Shown here piece by piece: positions 23,607-37,063 of a stretch of DNA of 64,000 nucleotides. A program made the translations under genes and the position numbers. Position 1 is the first letter of the stretch. Every line of letters begins with the position of its first letter. Source of the DNA: Phlebiopsis flavidoalba (taxonomy: Eukaryota; Basidiomycota; Agaricomycetes; Polyporales; Phanerochaetaceae); NCBI GenBank assembly GCA_035772785.1, contig JAOCPU010000067.1:62001-126000 (forward strand), in the 5' to 3' direction. Below the pieces are notes generated by a model, which did not search any database, was not told the origin of the DNA, and saw only the letters and a list, made by a program, of their open reading frames with translations.

Positions 23607-24314
23607 GTGGATTTATTGATTTCGACTTTTAGCCTTAGTTTAATACCCATGTGGGAGTGGTTAATCGCTAGGCGGATGTCTAATATAACATGAGTTAGCT
23701 CAGGCCAAATTTAAAAGAAATAGTAGATCTTACGGCAAACGGAACATACATAAAACTGCATGCATGGAATAAAAAACAACGTCGACACAAAATGGCTACT
23801 CTATACAAAAATCGACAACTGCCCTGCCCATTATGTCTCATTAACTTGCGTCTTTTGTAATGATATCTTATGGTAGAGTAACTTCCGGTGGCTTACAGTC
23901 TACGTCAACATGAAATACGTTACATAAATAAACATGAGTCATGACCTCCCCGGAAAGACATATTTCCCTCGAGCTCTTGAGAATTGGTGTCCACCAAGGT
24001 GTACATTGTTATCTTTATGACGGATAGTACTAGCTTCCTACTTCTCCAGTCTCGATTGTGTGAAAGCTTTTTGTGAGGTATATCAAACGGTATAATGTGG
24101 CGTGAAATATTAGTGATAAATGCAGTGTCCTTAGATTCCGAACAAACATGTCGTTTGGGCCTTTCCGGCTACTAGTGAATTGTCTATAGTATAGCCTTCA
24201 TCTTAAAATGTTGCAGGTTTGTGCACAACTCGATATTAATAAATGGTGTCAGGAGTGAATAAAAGCGGCACACCAAGTCTATTAATGGTACACCAGTGCC
24301 AAGTTCATCATAGC
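23607..24314. other. AT-rich spacer between array copies 2 and 3
   Basis: Markedly AT-rich, with stops in all frames and no open frame of note. It holds the 3' flank of copy 2 and the promoter side of copy 3. Confidence 0.5.
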
Positions 24315-25921
24315 ATGCCGGGGCCATCATCTGATAATTCTGAAGGTTACCATTCCTCAACAACAAATATCAGGGCTCGTCGCAGTAGCCCTTTGCTTGT
24401 TCTTCCTTCTCCTCCAAACCGTTGAACGACCAGGACGCTATACTGGAACCCAAGATTCATACTATCTGAATGACACTCTACGTTATAGACGACCAATATG
24501 GTGATTCTCGTCCGGGATCAACGTCCCCTCCACCCCAGTATTACCCTTATCCAGACAATTGGGATCCGGTAGGAGGGACTTGCTCGGGTTGTATACTAGA
24601 ATCAAACCTAGTCCCGCCCATTAACCACACAAGGCGCAAAGAGAAACCTGGCATGCAGGAACCATGACGGAGAGCAAGCCGAATGATACTAGATATCATC
24701 ATCACATTTTTCGGCGAGTTTTTATTTTATTTTCTATTTTGTATAAACAGCTGGCCCTGACTTACGCTGACTTCAGGGAACTCCGCTACTGCTTATTTTA
24801 TCCTGCCGCCTGCAGACATCGGCCCCAACATCACATCGTTTATGAATCTAACCTGTGAGATAGATGGAAATCTCATTGGCGATCCTTATACAAGAATTGC
24901 AAGAGGCGTTAAGTGGCTATATCATCAATCTCTGCCAGGGTGCAGCGTATCCAACCTCGAGCACGCGGAGCACGAGTTCATCATCCGACCTTTATTAGGG
25001 ATTAGCCATTCGTTCATGGTGTGTTTGATTATCTCAAATACAAGTTGGTTCTGGTTCTTGATGCGGAGTTGACGTCAGCTGAAGAATGCCTAAACGATAG
25101 CTTTATTCCACTGGACACGGCATCAAGTATTGAAGCCGTAGGACTTAACACCTCAGTGGCTAGCAGCGCTCCAACTAGTCCTATATCTCCTCCTCATGTC
25201 ACTACGGTCTCTTCCTCTGTCGTCAGCACTTTCAATGCAGTTTCACAATTTAGCGTGCCAGGCGGCATACCTCCTAATTCTCCTACAGCCTCCTCTGTGC
25301 CCCACCACAATGCCTCCACCACTTCCGCTGTGATCAAGCACTATGAAAGGGAGTCTAAAACGGAGAGACTCGCAATCGCCAGTCACTCTCGGAGTAGTGA
25401 TTTCCTTAATCATTGTTCTGGCTGGGGTATTGGAAGTTCAAGAGGAGGAAAAGGGCAAAAGAAGCTATTCAACCCCATCTCAGAAATCGGCGCCATTCCC
25501 GCCGTGTCGGCCCTGCGTCGCCAGACATCATACACAGATTCAGATGGATTCGAGCCCCTAAGATCTGTCGAGTCAATCGCTCTCCGACAGCACAATCCTA
25601 CCATTTCTGTGCCTCAAAATGGAGCCCCCAGCCATGAGGCCCTGTTAAATTCTGTCGAAGGGCGTCGAGAATCGGGTACCGGCCCCGCACCCCCGCTGAT
25701 AAGGGATGTTCGACTGGCGAGAGAGATGGTGGAGAGTACGACCAGGAATGGGACGGCGATGACGCAGCCACTCGTCGGACCTGCACGATCGGTTGGAAAA
25801 ACCTTGTGGCGGAGTTAGAGGGCATGAGTATGACTTTTTGCGTCGACGAGAGGAGATGACACACCCGAATTCCGAGCCCCCGCCTAGTTATCGGTCTGCT
25901 GGATCACAGCACAGACCCTAG
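24315..25921 (+). CDS. Lectin-like single-pass membrane protein, plus-array copy 3
   Basis: A candidate ATG at 24,315 leads, one frame over, into a hydrophobic GLVAVALCLFFLLLQT (24,373-24,420) that looks like a signal peptide. The outer domain follows: MTLYVIDDQYGDSRPGSTSP at 24,469, WDPVGGTCSGCILES (24,560-24,606), ADIGPNITSFMNLTCEIDGN (about 24,812-24,871), HEFIIRPLLGISHSFM and a FDYLKYKLVLVLDAE segment at 25,024. The stalk is Ser/Thr/Pro-rich (25,150-25,340). The membrane helix TLGVVISLIIVLAGVLEVQ (25,394-25,450) lies in a different frame from both stalk and tail. The tail ends EPPPSYRSAGSQHRP with stop at 25,919-25,921. It contains an IGAIPAVSALRRQTSYTDSD segment and many Ser/Arg residues. 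Confidence 0.7.
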
Positions 25922-27352
25922 GTTGGTAAGGCACAACGGATTCGTAACGTCTCGGATTTTGTTGAGTATGAATATGGTCCGTATATATTTATATCAGAGC
26001 TACGTTATCACGCTTGCAAAGGAGTGAGGGAGTGGTAACAAAACAAGTCTTTCCAGTGGTTGTTCAAGTCTCGTAGTGCTTCGAGCGATTGCAGCGTCGG
26101 GATGAAAGGAACCTACGCCATGAACAAGTATGTTCCTGACGCGTTGTCGAACGTCTACGCCCATAAATCAATGTAGTCGTACTCACCACACCTTGGGCAT
26201 CGCCATATTGTGCGTAGTATTCTGGGTTGTTCATTTCAGCGGAGTTCCAGGCTTGAGAGAGTAAGGCATTGTGTGATTTGAGTATCGTGAATCGGGCAGT
26301 TGAGCTATTCAGCGGGCACAAACATCGCATCGTGGGGCTGTACCATCCGTTGTGCACTGCCAAACGTCCATTGTCTCAGTATGTGCCAGTAAGTGGGGTC
26401 ATAGCAAACGATGAGTGAGTGCGAAGATAGATGGGATTGTGGAAGGCTACACAACCATCTCACCTCATCACAGGTGAAACAAGCATACGGGCATGCGATG
26501 CATTCACAAGATTCCTATATTAATGAAGACGGCGAGGTTTACACTGTCTCACTGCTCTGGGGATGCAAAGAGGTAGCAGCGAGATCACTTACGAGACACA
26601 GAGACTACAGTCCCAGCTGAGGATCCTATTGGGGAGCTAGAGAGCATGAGTTAATTGTTTGTACGGCGAGATGTGTCAGCTCTACGGACCCTCGAGCCTC
26701 CCGCCTACGTATCCGGTTCGCTTCATAAGCCCATATACGCGTGCGATCTTCGACTTTCGCCGAAGAGGTAGAGAGATGTGGCCCTGAAGGAAATTTAGCA
26801 TTGGTGATTTTCTCCAGGTCACCAGTCATATATGGGCGGTAGATAATAGTATTCACATATACTGTCAGAGTTTACGACCTGTGTCCACAAGTAGTGTGGA
26901 CGATCCATGGCCAGTGAGCAGGTAGAGACTAGGGAAGTCACGACAAGAGCTCGATCGACTCGGAAAGCAGCGACAAGCCCATCACAAGCGTGACAACGCA
27001 CGTGAGTGATCGTCACGCGCCAATGTGTGACCCTGCCATTCGACAATTTCGACCTCGACTGCGTCAAGCAAAGAGGAATCGAGCTTTGGTGCGTTCAACA
27101 TATTTCTCGACTGATCAATTAATATTTATGTGATCACATTCGTGCTCAGCGCGGCGCCCTGAGCACCCTGTTTTCGTCCCATTCTACCTGTGCGCGTTAA
27201 GATATCGCGACCAGCAATTCAATGCGTGATAGTCGCAGTGCACCACAGGGATCCTGCCCCCCCCTGTGTGGTCCCCCCGCGAACCCACAAAGAGCAATTC
27301 AGATGAGGATGGCGGGCTTGAAACGGATGTTTGGCCACTCTTTCCCTTTGTC
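25922..27352. other. Spacer with relic sequence, upstream of xanthine dioxygenase gene
   Basis: Apart from the tail relic at 26,605-26,760, there is only an unrecognised minus-strand frame of 99 codons (26,064-26,363) that contains a GTGAGT-type donor after EYYAQYGDAQ. The 200 bases before 27,353 are the presumptive promoter of the dioxygenase gene. Confidence 0.35.
26605..26760 (+). pseudogene. Tail-only relic of a lectin-like membrane protein
   Basis: This stretch encodes DPIGELESMS, a stop, then LFVRRDVSALRTLEPPAYVS in one frame. It parallels the end of copy 3, VAELEGMS then a stop, then MTHPNSEPPPSYRSAGSQHR, including the junction in the same place relative to the EPP-x-Y motif. No outer domain or membrane helix of the family was found in the preceding 700 bases, so this looks like the leftover C-terminus of a fourth plus-strand copy. 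The short length limits certainty. Confidence 0.45.
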
Positions 27353-28850
27353 ATGATCATTGAAACAGTCCCACTCCGTACTGCCCACGGCCAAACCTAC
27401 GAAATTTGCGGATTTCTGGCCGAGAGGTTAGAGTTGTCAACCCCGGATGTGCTGTCGAGAGAACAATTTCGAGAGATTGAGGAAACTACTATATAAGGTA
27501 TGGGTTTTAGTTTCCATCGTCAGTACCTCTCACAGCGGCTTGTAGCATTCGATCCTCTTGTTCCGGGATGTGGACGTGAACCCAGAGCAGCAATATGGGC
27601 TAGTCAAGGTATCAAGCCTCTTCTGACCCGCAATGCCAACTTTCACACATGTTGCACCACAGGAATTTGGACCCATCTTGTGAGAGTTACGGACACGGAA
27701 AATAATAAGGACCGGGCAGGAATAAACAGTCCATTCTCCATCCGTACCTTAAGACTACGTCCTAGGGTTCCTCAAGTTACAGCTCATTGGCCATGGAACT
27801 GTCTACGATCACGAAGGTATCCCGGAAGACACATCTCAAACATGCATCTCATCGGAGCTTCCACAAAAACGCACGTCTCGCAGGACGATGAGACAAAACG
27901 GTGTTACTCGCTTCTATCGCTGGCATATGGACGCTTTGCCCTCTATGATCTCGCCCTCCTAAGGTCACCACACTTTATGGCATCTCTGTTCTCAAAGGGA
28001 AACCCCCAGATTGCCGATATGACGATTGTACAGGCGATGAACTTGACTGGTTCCGCTTGGCCTTTACTAAACCGCATTCGTCTCTGGAAAGACCATGTTT
28101 GACGTACTTCCGCCATTGAGCTCAAGAGCGTTTGCGGTACGCTCCCAGAGTTAAATATGCGCCACATCCTTTCATCTGGATGGGCCACTGCACGCGCGAA
28201 GGCGACCGGACTGGGGATCGAGAACGAAGGATTGGAGGTGCCCCTAGATGCACTTCCGCCTTGGGAAGAGTCAAAGGTGCAAATTTATCCGCTGGTACGT
28301 TCGATCTTGTGTCATCTATGCGCTACTTCGTTTGACCTTTCGTGACCAGCTTTGGAAGAACCCGATGACGGGTGGTCTTTCATCTCCAGGCTCACCCCTG
28401 TGGTGCACGCGAGCTCTTCATCGACCCCCCAAAAGTACCCAGAGGAACGTGTGAAGCGAGAAGGTTCTCTATATCCGACGGTGCACATAATTGTCGTATC
28501 TTGGGCTCGTCAGAGAGCTGTTATATCAGCACTGCAGCGGCACCGGAATTGCTCGGCCCTGACGTACGCAAACACATTATCAAAGCTAGTGCATATTGAT
28601 CCTAAGACTATACGTAGCTTTGTCTATCACACCTATGAATGGTATGTATGTATTAATCTGATCTAACGTGAAAAACCAAGTGCTGACGACTCTTCATAGG
28701 CGCGAAAAAAAAAAGACATGGTACTCTTTCACAACCGCGGTGTTTTACACTCAGTTGTCGGTCATGTTGCGGAGGGACAAACCCGTGCTTTTCATCATAT
28801 GACACAATCTACTCGCTGATTCTTATGACGACCCCATCGGTCCCAAACCA
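27353..28850 (+). CDS. xanA-like: Alpha-ketoglutarate-dependent xanthine dioxygenase (TauD/TfdA fold)
   Basis: XanA of fungi is a non-haem Fe(II)/2-oxoglutarate dioxygenase that converts xanthine to uric acid. ATG at 27,353 begins IIETVPLRTAHGQTYEI, then LSREQFREIEET. Later pieces, across frames: DVDVNPEQQYGLVK (27,570-27,611), SILHPYLKTT, QLIGHGTVYDHEGIPEDT (27,783-27,838), RFYRWHMDA (27,908-27,935) with the iron-binding H-x-D, PPKVTTLYGISVL, TAFVSGKTMFDVLPP (28,068-28,115), VKYAPHPFIWMG, ATGLGIENEGLEVPLDALPP with WEESKVQIYPL (28,198-28,296), WKNPMTGGL and FQVHPCGARELFIDPP. The distal site LFHNRGVLHSVVGHVAEGQT then RAFHH (28,724-28,798) gives the second His and the 2-oxoglutarate Arg. DDPIGP marks the end near 28,850; the exact stop is unsure. 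Motif order and spacing fit XanA well. At least seven frame changes interrupt it. Confidence 0.85.
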
Positions 28851-29378
28851 CGAAGACGTCTTGACGTGGGCGTAGTACGCATAAACCACGAAGTCTGGAC
28901 ATTCATTGGGGAGAGATTCCAAGATGGATACACCAATAAGCAGTAAACAAGTGCTGAAACGTATAAAATGACGGAATACCATGGAACCGGGGCGGGGGAT
29001 CCTAGACCAATGTTGGCTGCGTGACGAGAAGTACATGTTGAAAAAACTGGACAATGAATTCTGTGAATGACAGCTATGGTTTGACGTAGGTCCGGAGAGC
29101 GACAATTAATCAAGGTTCCTGCTCATGTCGGTGGCACCTCGGTCCGACAGCCACATTACAAATGCAAGATGAGAAAATTGGAATATCCGTTACATATCCT
29201 ATAGCTTTATAGTTACAATCCGACTGCATATTCTACATTGCTGGTGCCATTAAAATGTTGTGATGCAAACGTTTTATTCCCGGGGGCGTACCCGAATAGA
29301 CTGTAGACCGCGCCCCGTTACAAAGGAGAGCGTTGGGTCTCGAGGAGAAGCGATGATGCCTAGAGAATATATCAGTAT
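28851..29378. other. Convergent intergenic region
   Basis: Separates the 3' ends of the xanthine dioxygenase (+) and ATP sulfurylase (-) genes. A few short minus-strand frames (96-98 codons at 28,809-29,113) overlap the end of the dioxygenase and are not supported as genes. Confidence 0.45.
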
Positions 29379-31071
<1,693 letters not shown>

Positions 31072-31316
31072 GACTGTCGAAGATCGGCCAGTGCGTTCGT
31101 GGGGGACAAAATCAATGGATATGAGATGCTTGTGAAAGCTAATTAGTCTATCCTTGGTGTGTACAAGCGGTGAGATCGATCGAGTACAGTCAGGCCATTA
31201 CCCGTGAAAGCACGAGAAGGACCTGCACGAGGGACATTATGAAATAGGTTCAGGCCATAAGTAAAAGGTGACCCTCTTACTGTCGTCCGCGCTACCAGTT
31301 CAGCTGCTGCTCCCTT

Positions 31317-32470
31317 GGCTTAATTGGTCAACCGCTCCCGTCCGCTTCATATCACGTCGTTCCCACTCCCAGCCGTGTTTCTCCGCATAGCTCGGAGGAG
31401 GATCCTTGACAAGTCGCCTCATGGTCTTCGTCAATGAGGTGCCGGACGTACCGCCTTGGACGGTTTGATGCTAAGTGACAAACAACCCTTGCTCGCCATA
31501 ACGCAGGAAGGAATAGCCGCGACACCAGTTGAGTTAATCATTGTCCGCTTGAAGCCGCGGCACACACGAACTCCGATGTTGAGAATACATCCCTCGTCGA
31601 TGTCGGCGAAACGCAGAACCGCCCGCCGCACGGGCTCCCACCACCACTTCGACGAACCGGCCCGCGGCCTACGGCAGTGGATGGAACGCTTCGTCAGCCT
31701 GCAGAACGTGCCACCTGCCGTCGCCGCAGATGTCGCCACGGTGGAACGCTGCCGACGGGCTGGCTGAGGAGGACCTTGTCAAAATGACAGAACGGGCATG
31801 CTCGCCGCCATGAGGAAGTAAGGACAGGATGCGCGTAGTGCCAGTCTTCGCAGACCTCGACGGTTGAGGGAAGGAAATGGGCCGCGCAGGAAGAAGTACG
31901 AGTTGATACACCAGGCGGTCGCGCCAACCGGGTCGCGTCTAGAGTGAGGGTGAAGATCCGCGTCGAGACGAGATAGGCTGGCGCGGTCCATCCAGCGTCC
32001 GCGTACGCTTCGCGCTGGACCCCTTGGAGCGTTTATGTGTGCCCTGCCAGGAAAGCGCCCATCGCGCGCGACAAGGTAGATCGGCCGCGCAGGACATGGT
32101 AGTCAGTACGCGTCCGAGGGCATACTGGCTAGCTGGGATCGTTGAAAAGGAAAGTAGTTCCACTGGGACGGAAGTACACGCGCTTGCGTGTGCGCACTTC
32201 TTCTGCCCTCTGCTTCTGGAGTGAGGAGGCCTGACCTCACCGTGCACGCGCCTAGCAGGAGTGTAATGACGTCAATCTCTTTTCGCCAGTGGGAATAGCG
32301 AGAGCAGCGATGTTCTCGTGGGTGCGTTCTCGGATGGCATGCCTGTCGAGGTAAATGAACTTGATGTCTTGGAAGTCCGACAGTACGGATGTGGTGAAGG
32401 AAGACCTCGAAACAGGGCTGCCCGTTGGGACATGTAGAGATTTTTGAACACCGTCCAGCATGGAGCGTGC
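31317..32470 (-). CDS. Unrecognised broken gene with PPPSYAEKH C-terminus
   Basis: A chain of minus-strand open segments: DIKFIYLDRHAIRERTHENI (about 32,315-32,375), AFLAGHT and VQREAYADAGWTAPAYLVST (about 31,960-32,030), TVEVCEDWHYAHPVLTSSWR (about 31,805-31,865), and a C-terminus RRLVKDPPPSYAEKHGWEWE then RRDMKRTGAVDQLSQGSSS with a stop near 31,317. The PPPSYA ending recalls cytosolic tails of membrane proteins, including those of the array family, but no membrane helix or other family motif was found. The gene ends about 250 bases before the presumed MET3 start and points toward it. Product unknown; whether all segments belong to one gene is uncertain. Confidence 0.25.
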
Positions 32471-34711
32471 GAACTCGACGGTAGTCTCTGGAAATGTGGG
32501 AATGCGACGTTGCTTTCAGAGGTGGTGATGACCGTTGTTGTTTTGCTTGGTCGAATCCTTGCGGTCCGCGTTCAACGGTTTCTGAAGCTTGAGGTCGTAT
32601 GTGTCATGGTGTTCTGAGTGGTTATCGGTGTACGGTAGTAGGTGGTCGCTGGAGAATAGGTTCTGGCTGGAATGGTGCCGCAAAAGAAGCTGCGTTGCGC
32701 TAGGTATCGTGCATGCAGGAGTGCTACAGGGTCGACAGACGGGCACCCAGCAAGGGAGTCAATGAAAGCGAGCTTTCGTCAGATTCGAGCGCGATGCGTG
32801 CTTAGTCCCATATTGCGAGAAAAGTTACAGACTTTCCCTCGACACTGATCACTGTTTTCTGTACCCTCTGCGCTGGCTGGGCTGTGGCTGAGGCCCCGCT
32901 CAACAAGCGCCAAACTACAATGAGACTCGTAGGGACCGTTTGGATGCGATACTAGTCCTGATAAGTGATCATGGAGCATGCCGGAGTAATACGAGAGAGC
33001 AGTACCAGAGAAACTCACGTTATTCGTTAGGTCCTTCTACGCGTTCCACGAAAAGCCAGCTCGGAGAGTCTGCAGACGTCCCGGAGCGCCGTTCAGAGGA
33101 GGAGAGATTAAGGTGTGGGAAGGTAAGAATCAATAAGAGCGACCAGGATGTGATAAAAAGAATGGTGTTTGAATCCGTCTCAGGGCTTCGAATGCCGTTC
33201 GGACTACGCTTTGCCGTCAGCAGACTGATCAAATGGAAACGTAGGTGGCGTCCATTGACTTACCCCGATGGCACAAGTCAGTAACAAACGCGGCACTGTA
33301 AATCCACTCGAGCGCGAGGTGGCGCGATTGAACTGGTGGGTAAGCACAGAGAAACTAGAGCGAGTTGGGGACTCCGAGCTATTGCTGAGGTCCTAGACGG
33401 GCTTTCGTTCAAAGGAGATTCAACATAGAGGCAGCTGATCTCGATTTCCCTCATTGGTATTTGGCGGCGCACCTCCTCGTGAGCGGGCCCCTTTCTCCGT
33501 CACGCCACGTAGAGTTTGAGCAAAACCTTGCAAGTTCAGCGTTTGAGCGTGTTTGGAACAACTACCAGCCTCATTTGTGACAACCGGTACACCAGCCTCA
33601 GTACAATAGCGAACCCTGACCCGCCGCATATTCTTGTGAGTGTGCCAAACGTTTCTTTTGTCTTAGAGTTAACCTGGTGCCTGCAGCGGACATAGGGTCG
33701 CCATCTTTCGTGCTCAACATGTGCTTCGGCCCTGTTCGACCTTTGCCTGGGATTTCCCTTTCACGCACGCTTGGCTCTGCTAGGAGACATGCACAACCAT
33801 CAACGGTCGTGTGATTTGTGATGGTCAAGATGAAAATCGAAGAACGAGCCCGATGTTGACCGGCAAGTAGACCGGGAGCGCAACATTCATCCGTACCCTG
33901 CGTTAGATTCTACGTGAGCTGAAACCTTGTCACGTGCTGTTTAGCGAGATTGTGTCTGATCTGTGTGCTTCGCCTGGGACTGCATCTATACGCTTGCTCC
34001 ACGAAGTAGTCTCACACACAACGTACCAACTCTGCTCGCAGGATCTCATACGGCCTGTAATGACAGCCGCGCAGCGCAACGGATAGCCTCACTCCTCCGT
34101 TCAGGCCTGCGTTGTGCACATTTATTCGTGAAGGAAAAACAGAGGCTACAACTTTGCAACTGACCGAATTGCAACGTATCAGTTCAGTCTCAAATGTTCG
34201 GGAAAGTGGTAGTCTGGAGACGGACCTTTGCGAAAGTATCCTGATAGACAGAATGCTACGGCGAAAACACAAGTCTATTATCGACTCTCCTCGACCGAAC
34301 AGCGTCTGGTAACTGGGTAGACGTTGATTGAGAAAGCGCGCTACTGCTTTGCTGCCATGGGTAATCATTCCGGCCCCTCCACCACGCCTAATGTCCACAC
34401 TCGTCACCTCTACTCGCTCTCAGGATTTGTAGCCTTCGCGTCCGCAACAACTCCACGCCAGAGATTCCTGGATCCGCTGCGCACTCTGGATACCTACCAG
34501 CCTCTTGCTGGTTGCTGGCTGGACTGCCGGTACATCCTGGTGCTTCTATCTTCTGGTAGTATGCATGAAGTAGCGACGTCGAAAGGACTTTGTCCGGTTC
34601 TTCATGGGTTTGTACCCATCTAGGCCCATCCGAGGTATGAAAAAGCATTTCTATGGGTCCTGCTCTGGGGTCCGCCCATACGTCTCAGAGTGCATATTGG
34701 GCACAAGTCAA
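32471..34711. other. Long stretch without a supported gene
   Basis: Only short frames on both strands (up to 131 codons at 34,012-34,407, minus), with no domain, signal peptide or splice chain. Together with its flanks this is one of the emptiest parts of the window and lies directly inside the accessory island. Confidence 0.4.
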
Positions 34712-36100
34712 TTAGACTCGCCTCATGCCTCGGTGGGCGGCTGCGAACACCTGATTTGACGGAAAACCTGTTCGAAGTACCTCTCGCATTATGTGAAGGA
34801 TCATCTCTTCACGCTGACCTCGGGCCGAGCGATATGCGCAAGTGAACGGATCCGTGGGGGACGGGTCGGACTCTGCGAGCTCTACATCGTCGCCGACGTG
34901 CACCACAAAGTATCGCAAAGCGCCCAAGAAGGGACAACTCCGCCACGACTGCATCCGCCTATCCAGCGGGCCATCGAGGGTGAGATTGATGTGGCTTTGC
35001 CTGACGTGGCTGTCCCCGGTAACCCTGTTGGATCACCGTAGCCTGAGGGGTATGTTGAGTGATGTGTGTCACAGTCTCGTCAGAGTGGCCAAAGAAGTGG
35101 TTTTGGCCATCTCGACATGGGTAGTTGCTGGTCCGATTCCACCCAGAGTGTGATTGGAAAGACGATGTCGGACGTTTGGGGGGGGTTAATCAACTTGGAC
35201 AAACCTCGGTGCGTTTCCCCTGCGCTAAACCGATTGCTGCCTCCTTCGAATCGCGAGGTTGTGTGTTGTGGGACCCTGGGCGAAGAAGCAGAAAGCGCCC
35301 TGGCGCACAAGCCGCCTGGGCAATGGTTGATGACCCGGTGGCTCGGTGAAGTGCTAGTGGGAAAACGGTTGGAACACAGGGGATTGGTGCGTGCGGATGT
35401 CTGTCACCAGTCCGTCGGGTGGAGGAGTCGGGGTCCTCCCAAAGCTGTTACTTTTGTCGGTCACAATGGCCCCAGCAATGGTGAAACTATGCCGGACTAC
35501 TCACTCGTAAGTTAATATAGTGCAAAGCAAATCGCAATTATCGGAGCTATTATGATGAAGGATTGATTGGGTTTGGGGGTCCCCGTCTTCACCCGTGAGG
35601 CCATGTTTAAATGACGAAGGTGTTGTCTCTTTTTGTTCTAGTCCGCTTCTGCTGAACACGACAGCATTATAGGTCCAATCCGAGTCCCGACGTTGTCGTT
35701 TGCCGTTGGTAGGGAATCGTACGATAACTCCGTCTAACTGGGAATGTCATGTTCATCTGGTGAATGATACCGCGGGGGCGTCGGAGTTTGGGAGGAAGCA
35801 AGCAGTAGGCGGTCACCGATGTTGCCTTGAACCCAGGTAAGTCGGATTTTGTAAGCTACCTCTGTTGCTTAACCGCAGTGTAATTGAATGAAATTGTTAT
35901 GCTCGTCAATGGATCCCCAGGATTCACTGTGCATCGAATGCCATGTCCCGTTCATAACTTGCGAGTTGTCTGTCTGTACAGGGATATTTGTCCCCCTGTG
36001 CAACCCGCCGCATGTCGATTGTTAACCGTGGAAACAGGATCCCCCATTGAGCCGTAGCAGGCCAATATACAGCGCATCGGGAGAAGCCGAGCTGGTCCTA
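34712..36100 (-). CDS. Lectin-like single-pass membrane protein, minus-array copy 1
   Basis: Reading leftwards: CGGLHRGTNIPVQTDNSQ then VMNGTWHS (about 35,945-36,018), the family's TWH motif; VNPGDPLTSITISFNYT one frame over; CFLPNSDAPAVSFT (about 35,757-35,800); QLDGVIVRFPTN (about 35,710-35,745). The FDY region is reduced to a trace (LLCTILTYE near 35,510). A candidate stalk and helix are SPSMARWIGG through LGALRYFVVH (about 34,890-34,985), and the tail DVELAESDPSPTDPF ends REEMILHIMREVLRTGFPSN and MRRV with a stop at 34,712. Frame changes are more frequent than in the other copies, and no YGD motif was found, so this is the most decayed full-length copy. The helix assignment is tentative. 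Confidence 0.45.
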
Positions 36101-37063
36101 TTGGTCACCATAAAAGTCGTCGAAGACCAAAGGTTGGCATGGGGTAAACTAGGTCGGATACACGCAGTGCAGTGGTTAAGAGTAACTATATACTTCACTG
36201 GCCATCTGTTCGGGCTTCGCTTCAGATGTGGCTCATAATACTCATCACCATTTCCCGCATTTAGGGTTTGTCTGGACGTCGTTAGATGTCCATGATCTTG
36301 GGGGCGAGGTCGGCCAGAGTCAACTCCGGTTTCTGGACCGTCGGAAGCGTAATCTTTACAACTATCCCAATACACGAAATTGCGTGATACACGTCAACAC
36401 TTACTATCAATCGTGACTCATTATGATTGTAGGCTTGATTCGTGCATGTAACTACCAATGGTGCATCACAGCTGCCATGGCATCAAGAGCAACAATCAAG
36501 ACTGCACTAGTATCTCATTTTGACAGTGCCGGTGCTACCATATGGAGGCCTGTGAGTGCCTACACATCTACATTCTGCTCGCACGCTAATCGCTCGTGCA
36601 TTCTGACGCGCTTTGCTGACCCGAACGTCAAGCTCACCCGAACACTATCAAGAACACATCTTTTCCCCCCACGTTCATTAGAGGAATGTGTTTTTCATCG
36701 AAGAGAACGCTCAGAAGTAAATCGCGCTCCCGACGAGAAAAGCAATCAGAGATCTTTGAGTTGAACATACATACGGACCACAGTTTTCAAGTTGCTCTCC
36801 GGTCCCGTTGCTCAGCTACCACGAGCGTGTCAAATGTGCTAAGGCGAGTACTCTGGTATAGGGTCTTATCTTCGCGATCGAATGGCGTCCTCATACGTTC
36901 GGCAGAACCGAGCTATCGCTGCGCTGTTCATAATTATCTCGCGCGTCCCCATCGCCATCCACAATGCGTCCCTTTCTGTACTAATGGTCTCTGTCGCACT
37001 CTCCGGGCTCCACATACTGGTTGTGTTATCTCTCCTATTCGTGTCCACATTCTTGCCGCTCTC
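36101..37063. other. Spacer between minus-array copies 1 and 2
   Basis: Holds unassigned frames on both strands: 117 codons minus (36,022-36,375) and 113 codons plus (36,423-36,764). The left part should contain the 5' end of copy 1. A hydrophobic plus-strand frame starting at 36,882 overlaps the tail of copy 2 and is probably a shadow. Confidence 0.3.
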
